NCBI GenBank assembly: GCA_016169945.1 | Contig: JADLSH010000190.1 | Coordinates: 2,170,001-2,234,000, forward strand | DNA length: 64,000 nt | Direction: 5' to 3' | Origin: Trachythela sp. YZ-2020 | Lineage: Eukaryota; Cnidaria; Anthozoa; Malacalcyonacea; Clavulariidae | Shown here: positions 23,587-34,575 of the stretch, one piece after another | How positions within the stretch are numbered: the first letter of the stretch is position 1 | How the letters are laid out: each line of letters starts with the position of its first letter | The notes under the pieces: generated by a model | Told to the model about the DNA's origin: nothing | Seen by the model: the letters and a program-made list of their open reading frames with translations, nothing else | The model's database searches: none | Made by a program: the position numbers and the translations under genes

Positions 23587-23707
23587 ATGTCGTCTTCTTA
23601 TCTTTTTGCTTCGAACGTTTTTAAACTCGGAATTATTTTATTAATCATCAAACCACTGAAAGCAGATGAAGGTGCTAATGAAATGTTGTTTCGTAAAGTC
23701 CATAAAG
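23587..23707 (+). CDS. Type I signal-peptide first exon, upstream alternative for locus 5
   Basis: 121-bp exon, MSSSYLFASNVFKLGIILLI and then KPLKADEGANEMLFRKVHK, ending at AAAG|GTTGGT in phase 1. There is no PAN exon before the second signal exon at 25845. The next PAN exon (27956) is of type I and accepts phase 1, so this intact exon could be the original first exon of locus 5. Only the first part of type I intron 1 follows before foreign sequence. Confidence 0.7.
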
Positions 23708-24105
23708 GTTGGTTTGAGAAGCAATTTTCTTATTTCTATTTTAGTGACTCTTAGTCTTGAGTCCTGGTCAAACGAGAACAAGAGTTGCGTGAGAGTTAAC
23801 TGGATATTACCGCGCGTAACGGTCAAACGAACAAAAACCCTCATCAACTCTCATCAAAATTTGATGAGAGACGATGGTGGTTGGCGGTCAAACGCTAGCG
23901 AGGGTTGCAACTCACATTGACTCTCGTTAACTGGCTTTAGGCTGCGTCCAAACACAGGACACCATGAATTCGGAACCGCGTATACTCAAATTTGCACGAT
24001 TTCGCGTTGACACGGGACGCCTATAAAACCAGACAAATTATTATTATTATTAAAATTCTTTACACATATAATTATTGCATATAATTACTGCATATAATTA
24101 TTGGT

Positions 24106-24475
24106 AGACCATAATTATGTTCCTAGGCATACACTAATAAAAATGTATAATGCATTAGTGTTGCCTCACTTGAATTATTATTCGACAATTTGGAGCGATG
24201 GATCTAAAATACTATTATAAATAAGCTAAATTACTGGTAGCCTATTCAGTAATAATTATATGCAGTACTGGTTTTCAAAGGGCCGTGTACACATGCAATA
24301 TGATATATACAAAACAAAATAACTATCACATGCGCCGCTCTATTTTGTAGCTTCGATAGCTTATTTATAATAGTATTTTATCTCCATCGCTCCAAATTGT
24401 CGAATAATAATTAAAGTGAGGCAACACTAATGCATTATACATTTTTATTAGTGTATGCCTAGGAACATATGGTCT
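24106..24475. mobile_element. Foldback with about 125-bp arms carrying a LINE fragment
   Basis: Arms 24106-24232 and 24349-24475 are near-perfect inverted copies around a 117-bp spacer. Each arm encodes MYNALVLPHLNYYSTIW, a motif of the C-terminal part of LINE reverse transcriptases (compare MYHSLVLPYFDYCSLVW at 52562). Confidence 0.75.
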
Positions 24476-25844
24476 TGCTCTTTTTAACAAAGCAATGCTC
24501 TTTGAGATTTCTTTACATTTTGCATCATTATGTTTGCCCCACTTTAATCATAGGCGGCCCAAAAATTGGTGTAGAATGCTCTAAATGTCGATCTGTGGCA
24601 AAACTCGCCCCATTCCACTTAACTTTGTCGCGCGCCGCATGCGCCGTCCATATATTGAATTGCATTGATTCAATGCCGCCTGTTTGTTAGATTGTTCGTG
24701 CCATATGAAGTATAACGTGCGTCAACTACAACAAAACAATATATAAGGCATAAGTGAACATAACAACAATTTTAAGGTTGACATTTAAGCTCTAGTCGAT
24801 CTGTTTGCCCGTGTCCAAACACACTCTCCATGTTTGTTTAACGTCTATAATAATATTCAATACAGTTCTGTGCTACCGACTCTCTTCAAATTACAGGTGC
24901 TTTTGCAAAAACGTTTAACCTTCAACAAACAGGAAAAACTTATATACTCTCATAGACTATATGTTTCTAAACAATCATTCTGTTGGGCATTGGCATATTA
25001 TAAAAGACAAAATTACAAATGACTTTTGATATGAAACATATTGAAACTGTTAGAGAGCAGTAACAAAACCTTCAAACCAGACTTGCTTGGTTTTTGAATT
25101 GTCTGATGATTTAGATAATTGTTCTTTAAACCCAAAAAGGAACAAACCATAGCCAGTATCTTGTATTATTCGCAAAATAATTGACATTTAAACCTTTCAA
25201 GTGGAAGTATGTAATATGACACTTTTCCCTCACCCTCTAAGGCAATATAATTTTGGAGAGACACGTGACCAGCTCCAGCCAGGGTTTTTTCTCCCCAAGA
25301 GGAAAAAGCCTGGGAACGAGGTTGAGTGAGCTTCTTTGCCGATTTCTCTTGCGAGGTAAAAATTTAGGGGGGTGTCAAGGGAGATTTATTCATATATAGA
25401 ATATCTTACTAAGGGACCCCACGAAAGTACTTTTTGGTCTTCCATGTTGCCATGTGAACCAGGAAATCGTATGATATACAAGGTCAATTTGGACACATAT
25501 TATTCTATTTTGGTAAATGCTACAATGTTTTTTAGATTTTTATGGTTGAGATGAGATAAATATCTGCCTATTTCTGCCTCAACTTATTTGATTAAACAAT
25601 AAATAGCGAAAATATAGGCTGCGGAATATTGGGTAGCATAAACCGCGTCTAAATGGCACCGCAGGACACTAAGTACTAGTTACGTAATTGAAACCTAAGC
25701 GGGAGCAAAATGCATAGCAACCGACGGGTGAAAAAATGACGTAAGGTCAGTTTGGTAGATGGAAACAAGTGGCGACCCAACAGACGCAATATTAATCGTT
25801 AATCGTTTTAATTAGTTTGGTGCGACAGGTTCGAGAAAGTTAAA
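24476..25844. other. Gene-free stretch; second half duplicated at about 43580-44370
   Basis: No exon found. From about 25050 the sequence (agtaacaaaaccttcaaacc ... taatatgacacttttc ... gcctgggaacgaggttgag) is repeated upstream of the signal exon at 44842, and the duplication continues past both signal exons. The agcctgggaacgaggtt piece matches one end of the transposon at 29181-31364. Confidence 0.55.
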
Positions 25845-28800
25845 ATGTCATCTTTTCGCCTTTCTACTTCGTACGCTTTTAAACTCGGAATCATTCTACT
25901 AATAATCAAACCACTGAAGGCAGATGAAAGTGCTAATGAAATGTTGTTTCGTAAAGTGCACAAAGGTTGGTTTGAAAAGCAATTTTTTGTATTTTTTTAT
26001 TGAGGGGCGCACATACCAAAATGTTTGGGGGGGCACGCACGCACCATTTGCAATTAGAAATGAAAGGGAAGACAGTCGTTATAAACCTATCAGTTCTACA
26101 TTTAAATAGTTAATTTTGCAACAAGCTGACATGTAAATATTAGACGGCCGGCCAAGCTTGAAAAAAGTGTCTAGAAAACACTGTCGATGGCATTTTTTTG
26201 TTAGAAGCATGAAACTACGCAAAATGTCTTAGGACAGTGTTTACTTTGAGACTGAGAGTGGTTGCCAACCGTAATTTTTTATTTATGTGCTAAAATTTGA
26301 AGGTTTTTCCTAAAACATTTCGAAGGATGGGATTTTTGTCGAATGCTGTATTTTATATTAGTGTTTTATTTTAATTGGCTGACTATCTAATTAACATTTG
26401 TAAAGCTCGGGTAATCTTCTTTCGTATAATTCAAAATGATATGCTAATAAGAAACATGGCGCAAATACATCAAAACACGACCTTTCAAAAAGAAGCCACA
26501 ACAATATGTTTTTGTTGTGTTACAGACAGGCAACAATCACATATGTTTAGATTACATACGAATCAGTATTACACGCCCGGTTGCCACACGTGTAACGCAA
26601 TATATTTCTGTTGAGCCAGTCGAGTTTTGGCATGTAAATGGTTGAAAAACAGCATATTGGCGCAAACACGTAGTTTTACTACAACACATAGACCTTCAAA
26701 ATCAGTAAATATTCGAAATTAAACGCAATAATTTACGAATTTAAGCCTTTGGGTAACCACTCGTCCTAATAAATCCATCCTTATTTTGAAACTCGCCTCC
26801 ACACAGGTATTTTAACAAGTGTAATAGTAATATCATTTTCTCATTAGCATGTCACTTTGAGTTATGACAATTAAGAAAAGGAGGAATTTGCACATGCTAA
26901 TTAGGTAGTGAACCAATTACAATAAATTCATGATATCGAAAATCGCTTTTAAATGGATTCCCATCTATCGAAATGTCGTTATAAAAACCTTTCAATTTCG
27001 GTACATAAATAGAAAAATTACGGAAGGCAACCACTTTCACCATCAAAGTAAACATACTCCGATGACATTTAGTGTGGTTTCCTGATTCTCATTACAGAGC
27101 GCAGAACTGCCCTAATCAATTTCAAGTTCGAAAAGCTGCGTTCGCTTGACGCCAATGTGACGGGTGCTGTCAAGATCAAGTGGTAGCACCTGCAAGTTAA
27201 TGGGAAGATAGTCTGTAGCTCTTTGGCACAATGCGCTGCTTCTGCGTTGTTTTAATGTCTGGCTTGTTCGCTTTGCAGTGATGTCGAAACGTTGTAAGTT
27301 CAACATTTACGACATTTTCATCAGGTTTCAGTCAATCATAAACAGGGTCGCTGGGGCGCACGAAAATGAAACGCCAAAATTTTGAAATAATTTATAGTGA
27401 ATGAGAATAGATTATAATCTATGTAAGGTATTAATGTCTCAACTAAAACACAATTCCGTCAATTCGCGATTCTGCATCAAAATTTTTAACGCAATGAAGC
27501 AACATTAGTACATTACAGAAACATGCCGTTCAGCGTTCGCATTATAAGCGAGTAAAAGCGATATCGCGCATTGGTTAACTGTTTTCATCAATTGCACGCA
27601 TGCAGCTGGCGCTGATAATTGGCAAAGATGTAATGAATTGAGCGCTTGACTGCTTGACTGAGTTCAAACTTCTCATGTTCAAGAATAGAAATAGAGTTGA
27701 ATTCGGCATGATGGCGTCAATAGGAGTGATAAAAATACTTTTAATAGTTGTATCACTTGCATGACTATAGTCAGTGACCAGTGCTGTTTCTATAACAGGG
27801 AGTCAGGGCAGTGGAATTCGAACGAGATTCGAAGATGCAAACCAGCACTTCGAACGTCCTAATTAATTATTGATGTCTGTAAAACAACTAAAAGCTTTCT
27901 CAAAGCTTAGAAACGCCGCTATTTTTTTATCAATAAAAATGACTTATTCTTACAGGTTACAGATTAACCAGTCACATCATATCAGAGTACAAAGTCATAT
28001 CCTGGTTAGATTGTGCTCTACACTGTCTACAATACGCTTACGAATTATGTGTGGGTTTTAACTACAAGTCATCAATAAAAAACGACGAAGCAAACTGCCA
28101 ATTAACCGTTGCCAAGCAACAGGGTGATGCAGAAGCCGAGAAGGACTGGACATTTTACCAACGTCAACACATTAAGGTAAAATTTAAGTCATCGTTTTGA
28201 CTGGATGAATTTAGATCAAGTCCTAGGACTGCATGAAATTTGATTGATCAAGTTGTAGGACTGGATGAAGTTGGATCAAGTCCAAGGATTGGATGAAGTT
28301 TTGATAAAGTTGAAGTTCTAGGACTTGATGAAGTTGGATGTTGTCCTAGGACTGAATAGGATTTGGTCAAATCCAAACATTTAATTAAAGTATACTTGAC
28401 CAGGATTCAAGTATTATCATGCTACCAAATAAAACAATATGGTAGTGATTTTTCTCGCGACTTATTGACGAGTATGACATGTATGTTTAAATTCTATGTC
28501 AATGTTTTTCATACCAGTTCTACGCTTTTTCCAGGACCCTTGCTCTCCCTCGCCATGTGTCCACGGCACATGCGTGACGAACGCTGATGGAACAAATGCC
28601 ACGTGCAAATGTTTTGAGAAGTACGATGGGAAAGCTTGTGAGATACGAGTCTATGGTAAGCATGTTCAAAATTTCGTCAAAACCTCTAGGAAGAACAGCT
28701 TAGAACTGATAGAGCTAAGCGGTTTGAATAAACTTAGTTTAGGTTAGTTCCCTCCTATAGCAACACTGGACCAATAAGAGATGGATTTTATTGGACCTTT

Positions 28801-31800
28801 AGGAAGAGCTGTTTGATAGAAGATTTTATCCAGTATAAATAGAGTTAGTATAGTTTAGTTTCCTCCTGTATTTATAACACTTTACCAATAAGGAGTGAAC
28901 TTTACTGGACCTCAAAGAAGAGCAGTTTAGAACTGATGGAGCAATGCTGTTTCAACAACTTGTTATCAAGACGTGTTCCCAGCTTGTTGACTACTTGCTA
29001 CAAGGTTGTTAACTCGGCAGACCTTTTACAAGTTGTTCCAAAAACTCGTTATCGACTAATATCGTCCTGCAATTCAACAACTTGTTAACAAGTTGTGAGT
29101 GACAACCTTGTAGCAACTTGATAAAATGACAACATTGCTACAACTTGTTGACAAGCTTGCTACAAGTCTGTTGCGAACACAACCTCGTTCCCAGGCTCTT
29201 TACCTACGCTCACCCCCGCTGCGGAAAAGACCCTAGTTCAGACTGGTCACGTGACACCCCAGAATCTGGGGTGTTTTTAATTAGCGCTTTGAAAACACTG
29301 AGGGAGGGGTAGTTGAGTAAACATGTCAATTTTACATTCATGCATGAGTGAATAATGGCGTAATAAATACAAAAACATGGGCTTACCTGCCCAGATTTGC
29401 AATGGCTCAATTTCAAACTCCGAGTCTATGTAAATATACAAAAAACCTGTACAATAAAGCAAATGTCAAACTACTGGCTTTTGCTGAAGCGGTCTATTTG
29501 TGTGCCGACCTTGTGAAAGACGACTGGATAATTCTGGAAAATTCCAAAGCATGATATGTGGGAACCAAAAAACTATGATGCAAACAAAGAGATGTATTGA
29601 TATTTCGCCTTCAACGCGAATCACGGAGGAGAAAAGGGCAAGAACTAGTCTGGAAGGCGAAGTGCGATCAACCCGAAGCCTGTCATTTTCATCCAACAAA
29701 GAAACTATACAATCCGAGGTATGTTATATTTTTTATGATTCATCATTTATGTAATGAGATATTGTATACTATAATTTATGTGTAGATTTCCAATTTCATT
29801 TGCGGTATACACTGAACTCTAAAGAGTAAAGTTTAAAAGCCAATAAAATATCTCCTATACACTACAGGTTGTCAACGATCCTGTTTCCAAAACCGCGTCG
29901 TATGATTCCGTCCCGTTTACGGATGTCCTAAATACCGTCAATGACGAACTGAGAAATGTGGCAGTTAGAGACACGAAGTCCGTTCTTCGTAAAAGAAATT
30001 TTGAAGGAATGAGTTCAATTCGTTCTCTTTGGAGACTATATCGTGGACGAGTATCCTGTATAGTATTCAGAATTCTATCTGAATTGTTGGAGTTCAACTA
30101 CAACACGGAAAAGAAGATCGCTCCGTTATGTTTGATTTACAGCGTCATAATGTTCAAACGATGCCATGAGTTGAGTTTTTTGCAGCGCATTAATACAATT
30201 TTAGTGGCCGACAGTGGCGCTAATACGGAGGTAAATTATAATTACACAGTTTACTTAATTGTCATTTGAAAAAAAAGGAAAAGCTTTATAAATGCATATC
30301 AGTTTTTGCTGAGTTGTTCCGTGCGCAATTTTATATTGTCCACAGCGATGCTAACACGGGGGTAAATTATAGTTTATTTTGAATATATCATGTTTACTCT
30401 TTGGCTTGTTACAAATTATGTCAATTTCGAGAACAATAGAATAGACGTGAAAAAGCTTTTTACGCGTTTGCCAATGTTTACTTAGCTGTATCGGCATTTT
30501 ATTTTGTACATATAATGTTCGAATCATGTTGCCATTGACATTAATTGTAACATAAATGTTGGGACAAGGTAGATTTTTTATTTGATTGAACTAGTTAAGC
30601 TGGTTACAGACGAGCAAGTTTTATGACAAGTTTTCATATGACAAGTTTTACTTGCTCGTTTGTATGGGTATTAAATTTTGCCAATTTTCTCTCAATGCCG
30701 ACAAGTCGGGCGAAGTGCACTTTGCCCATGCATACAGACGAGTAAATAAAACTTGTCGTATGAAAACTTGTCATAGAAAACTTGCTCGTCTGTAACCAGG
30801 TTTAGGTCAGTCAGTGTCACTTCATTTGTAGAAGAGAAATTTCAAACCGCAATCTCTTCGGCGCTTCGCTCGTTTTAAATTATTTAATATCAAACTTGTA
30901 ATTCTATATTCTACAAAATATAAGTATCTTTTCGACTAATAAGTTTGAGTTACAAATTGTTTTTACTCTAGTTTTGATTGTTATACTGTTCATATAAGGT
31001 TGCCCAATAGTTTATACTGTAGTTGCTTTGTATATTAATTTCTTGTGCCAAAAAAACTGTTATGGACTATTGTTACTGTTACTGTTACTACGGCTTCTGT
31101 GCTATTTTATAAACTCAATTTAGAACTCAATTTAGAGCCCTTTTGCAACTTTAAAAGCGATTTTTTGTTGATTTATAGCCTTTATTTGCAATTTTACCGC
31201 TCCTTTGAACACGCTTATTTCTACCGGAAATGACTTTTGCGCTTTACGCGTCTTAGCCTACCCTCCCACGGGACAAAGCTGTGGAAGGTGTCACGTGACC
31301 AGCCTGAACCAGGGTCTTTTCCGCAGCGGGGGTGAGCGTAGGTAAAGAGCCTGGGAACGAGGTTGTTGCGAACACATCTTGTTGACAAGATGTGAGATGT
31401 TTACGTGTGTAGTTGAGGAAAGTATGTTGTCCTTACCACTTCATGTTAGGAACACATAATAGTTTGAGTCAAGTAAAAGTAGGATATATAATTAGATGAG
31501 GTTAGAAATAGGATTATAGGGTTAGGGTATATAGGGGTTGTGTTAGGGTGTATAGGGAGGGACAGGGTATATAGGGGTTGTGTTTGGGTGAACAAATCAG
31601 TGATTTGTTCATACTGAGTCCTGTGTTAGTGAGGATATAGAAAGTGAGGATATTGAAAAAGTCCCAAAGCGTGAATTTCGAATAGTTTTACCATTCGGAA
31701 GTTACAGATTATGCTCGGATTATTACTGGTATCCCCTTACTGAAAGAACGACGACAAATGTTATGCGAGCAATTCTTACTAAGAACGAGCACAATGGCAA

Positions 31801-32492
31801 GTTAAGGGAGTTTCTACCGCCTCATCATACAATTATGATATGAGGCAAGAGGCAAATATAACAATTATATAATTATGTAAAACTGATCGATTTAGGAAAT
31901 CGTTTTTTCCGCAATGTTTTAAATTTTTATGAACGTAATTTTAACATTTAATTCGCTGATGTAATTTAACCTAATGGTTACAAAATCGGTGTTTTTAATA
32001 AACCTTATATTATAAACTTTAAATAATACTGTTTTGTGGTCCTTACATCTTACAGACCCAAATGAAAACTACGCGCTGAACAAACCCGCGACTCAGAAGA
32101 CCAAGCCAACTAGAGCGTCGAGAGCAGTTGATGGAAATAGAAATCCTCAGTGGTCAGCTGGCACTTGCACTGATACCCAAGGTGGCGTGACTGACCCACA
32201 GTGGTGGCGAGTTGATTTTGGCGAAGAAATTCCGGTTTCACGAGTTCTGATCACCAACAGAGGGAATTGTTGCCCCCACAGATTGGGGAATTTTGCGATA
32301 AAAATCGGCAGTAGTTTAGATAATGATGGACTCTCGAATCCAAAGTGCGCAGGGGATAACCTCAGTGTTCCAGGTGGCCAGACCAAAACGTTCGCATGCT
32401 CGCCTTCGATACAAGGGCAGTATTTGGTGATACAGTCGTATGTAAATGATGTGCTCACTATATGTGAAGTCGAGGTTTATACCTCCCCGTAA
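25845..32492 (+). CDS. Hybrid type II/type I PAN-EGF-fucolectin-like protein (locus 5, complete)
   Basis: Exons 25845-25965, 27956-28176, 28535-28655 and 32056-32492 give 299 residues. The signal exon is type II (MSSFRLSTSYAFKLG...) and the intron just before PAN is type II-like (aacgagattcgaagatgcaa). The PAN (CVGFNYKSSIKNDEANC, four cysteines), six-cysteine EGF (DPCSPSPCVHGTC) and unsplit FTP exon are type I. FTP: NYALNKPATQ, WSAGTCTDTQGGVTDPQWW, NRGNCCPHRL, CEVEVYTSP. Its last intron is inflated to 3.4 kb by a DNA transposon and a retroposed fragment. The type I signal exon at 23587 is an alternative start with the same phase. The fucolectin His is Asp here. Confidence 0.85.
27100..27320 (-). 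other. Duplicated fragment with a conserved minus-strand open frame
   Basis: A 64-codon minus-strand frame (27112-27306; MLNLQRFDITAKRTSQ...) is present almost unchanged at 45580-45774. Both copies lie in intron 1 of loci 5 and 8, inside a larger duplication. It may be a transposon gene fragment. I do not recognise the family. Confidence 0.35.
28190..28370. repeat. 28-bp minisatellite, about six units, locus 5
   Basis: Units of ctaggactggatgaagtttg plus atcaagtt in the PAN-EGF intron. The same array has about 28 units in locus 7 (40120-40925) and is collapsed in locus 2. Confidence 0.85.
28690..29169. repeat. Satellite and acaagttg element in EGF-FTP intron of locus 5
   Basis: 28690-28935 is the 110-bp satellite, and 28940-29169 the palindromic acaagttg element, interrupted on its right by the transposon at 29181. 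The element resumes at 31365. Confidence 0.65.
29402..30230 (+). pseudogene. Transposon-encoded protein, frameshifted, two exons
   Basis: Exon 29402-29718 begins MAQFQTPSLCKYTKNLYNK. Near 29497 a one-base shift is needed to pass from LLAFAEAVYL to CRPCERRLDN, which restores a C-x2-C metal-binding-like motif. Its donor TCCGAG|GTATGT joins in phase 0 to exon 29868-30230 (VVNDPVSKTASYD ... SLWRLYRGRVSC ... SGANTE). After 30230 no further coding exon is evident, although a degenerate copy of the exon end lies near 30345. No catalytic motif is visible, and I cannot place it in a named transposase superfamily. The frameshift and lack of a downstream core mark it as defective. Confidence 0.55.
30600..30800. 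mobile_element. MITE nested inside the transposon
   Basis: Ends ctggttacagacgagcaagt are inverted and near-perfect over more than 40 bp. Non-coding. Confidence 0.75.
31617..32025 (+). mobile_element. Retroposed mRNA 3' fragment in the last intron of locus 5
   Basis: 409 bp inserted between duplicated ATACTG (31611-31616 and 32026-32031). Paralogs read straight through gttcatactgttttgtggtc. The insert has a 74-codon open frame (31619-31843, SCVSEDIESEDIEKV ... FLPPHHTIMI, stop TGA), then AT-rich sequence with AATAAA (31997-32002) and an A/T-rich end. This looks like a 5'-truncated reverse-transcribed copy of a cellular or transposon mRNA. The protein is not recognised. Confidence 0.6.
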
Positions 32493-33634
32493 AGGATAAC
32501 GAAGACCAACATATCAAGCTATTGATTATATAATCACTTGGGACAAGAACTTACAATCGAGCCTGCCTGTATATTAACTCTACTATTGTATAGCTATAGA
32601 TAAGTGTAATGGGCGAAGTAAACTTTAGAATCAATCATCATTTAAGATGGCGCCTAATAATGTGTATGTGTGTAACTATTGAGATCATACTAAAAGAATA
32701 GAGGGGGCACTGTGGGATAAATTCACTCAAATGAAAGGGATACACTGAAGGGTTGATGAAAGGATGACTATAGGTTGACCACCATCTGCTGCACACTATA
32801 ATCGACAGTGCTTAAGGCCCGTTTAAACCAGTCAAACTTGTTTGTTCATAAATATAAACTACATTTTCGTCTAATATATTATAGGTATAAGAAATTCCGA
32901 AAAGTTTTCATATTCAAGAATTTTCCAAATATGAAATGCATGATGTGAGTTTGGCAAAGTTTTGGAGTAAATTTGTGATATTTCTGTTTGTGTAATGTCT
33001 TGACGGCAGTGAGACCAACCGTTGAAATGATTATGTTGTAAGGATTTCAATGACAATGGCGAGTGTCTTTTTACAAGGGGGATAATACTTGCTGAGAAAA
33101 TTGCTTTCAAAATACTGAATATATTATCGCGTGCGTTTCCCACAGGCGCCAATGAGTTAATACTGAGAAATAAAGTCTCCGACATCTTTTTGATGAGTTT
33201 CTGAACGTTTTAAACACTAAACAATAAACAGTTAGCTGGAGTAACCTCGTTAGTTATTCATTACCAAATTTACAACGAAAGAGAGGATAGTAATGATCGA
33301 CCAATTACTATCTATAGTAGACAATATATTTCCTTTTACGTCAGAAACTGTGAAATCCCGCGATCCCGCGTGAAATCCCGCGAAAGAACGAGACAAATTT
33401 ATTGAAAATATATTTTTGTATAAGAGCTTAAAGCTTGTTTCAGACGTCATATTTTGTATTTGTGTTTAATAACGAAAAAAGTTCGACTGCAATTAATAAA
33501 CCGTCACATGGTGTGAATATATATTGCATTGCCCTTGTCTATTTATTATTTATTAAGACCTTAAACACAGTACAGTTGTGCTTAACTACGTCAACGCGAT
33601 CAGCCGTTTGGCACGAACGTTCCCTTTGGCACGA
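32493..33634. other. Intergenic spacer, copy 2 of 3
   Basis: Near-identical to 17462-18665. Ends in the type I upstream block, which here has a short deletion so that gcacgaacgttccctttggc abuts the start codon region. No gene. Confidence 0.6.
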
Positions 33635-33755
33635 ATGTCGTCATCTCATCTTTTTGCTTCAAACGTTTTTAAACTCGGAATTATTTTATTAATCATCCAA
33701 CCACTGAAAGCAGATGAAGGTGCTAATGAAATGTTGTTTCGTAAAGTCCATAAAG
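33635..33755 (+). CDS. Type I signal-peptide first exon, upstream alternative for locus 6
   Basis: 121-bp exon (MSSSHLFASNVFKLGIILLI, then QPLKADEGANEMLFRKVHK) ending AAAG|GTTGGT in phase 1. No PAN exon intervenes before the type II signal exon at 34576. The downstream type II PAN exon at 35177 accepts phase 1. Because the 34576 exon has a degraded donor, this upstream exon may be the one that works. In-frame ATG codons also exist upstream (33578), but comparison with paralogs favours 33635. Confidence 0.65.
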
Positions 33756-33981
33756 GTTGGTTTGAGAAGCAATTTTCTTATTTCTATTTTTAGTGACTCT
33801 TAGCCTCGAGTCCTGGTCAAACGAGAACAAGAGTTGCATGAGAGTTGACTGGATATTACTAAACTCGCATCAACTCTAATCAAAATTTGATGCGAGACGA
33901 TGATGGTTGGCGGTCAAACGCTAGCGAGAATTGCAACTCACATTGACTCTCATTAACTGGCTTTAGGCTGCGTCCAACACA

Positions 33982-34283
33982 GGGGCCGATTGTATAAAAA
34001 AGTAGTTAAAGTTAACTATAGTTGGTGCGAAAGTTAACCAATCAGAAATCAGAATCGCGAATTTTAGAGTTAACTACTATTTAACTACAAAACCAGTAGT
34101 TAAAATGTAGTTAAGACTTTTATACAACCGACCCCAGGGGCCGGTTGTATAAAACTCTTAATTACTTTTTAACTACCCGTTTTGTAGTTAAATAGTAGTT
34201 AAGTCTAAAATAAGCGATTCTGATTGGTTGACTCTCGCACTAACTATAGTTAACTTTAACTATTTTTTTATACAACCGGCCCC
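33982..34283. mobile_element. Tandem pair of MITEs with ggggccggttgtataaaa ends
   Basis: Two inverted-repeat elements head to tail (about 33982-34136 and 34137-34283), each ending in the complement of ggccggttgtataaaa. They split gtccaacacaggacaacatg, intact near 19010. Confidence 0.8.
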
Positions 34284-34575
34284 AGGACAACATGAATTGG
34301 GAACTTCAATTTCATTTAGAAATTTCTAGTTAATCATTAATGAAGAACCGTAGAGCTTAATAAAAATATAACGAAAAAAAATAAAAATAAACTTATCTAG
34401 AACTATAGTCAGACGAAATAAAACTATTTTAACTTTAATCTGGATGAACCCAAAACATATTAACATTATTTAAAGTTAAACGGTTCGATGGCAATTAAAT
34501 ACCGTTTGAATCTACATTTGTATTGCAATTGTCTACGCGATCACTTTGGTGCGACAGGTTCGAGAGAAAGTTAAA

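Larger units (their letters stand above)
29181..31364. mobile_element. 2.2-kb DNA transposon with about 75-bp ends and 11-bp target duplication
   Basis: Ends begin aacctcgttcccaggctctt and continue as inverted repeats through ggaaaagaccct to tcacgtgacacc. gttgcgaacac is duplicated at 29170-29180 and 31365-31375. The uninterrupted target is seen in loci 1 and 2 (near 7850 and 12355). It contains a damaged coding region (29402-30230) and a nested MITE (30600-30800), so it is probably non-autonomous now. Related right ends occur near 25310 and 43920. Confidence 0.85.
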
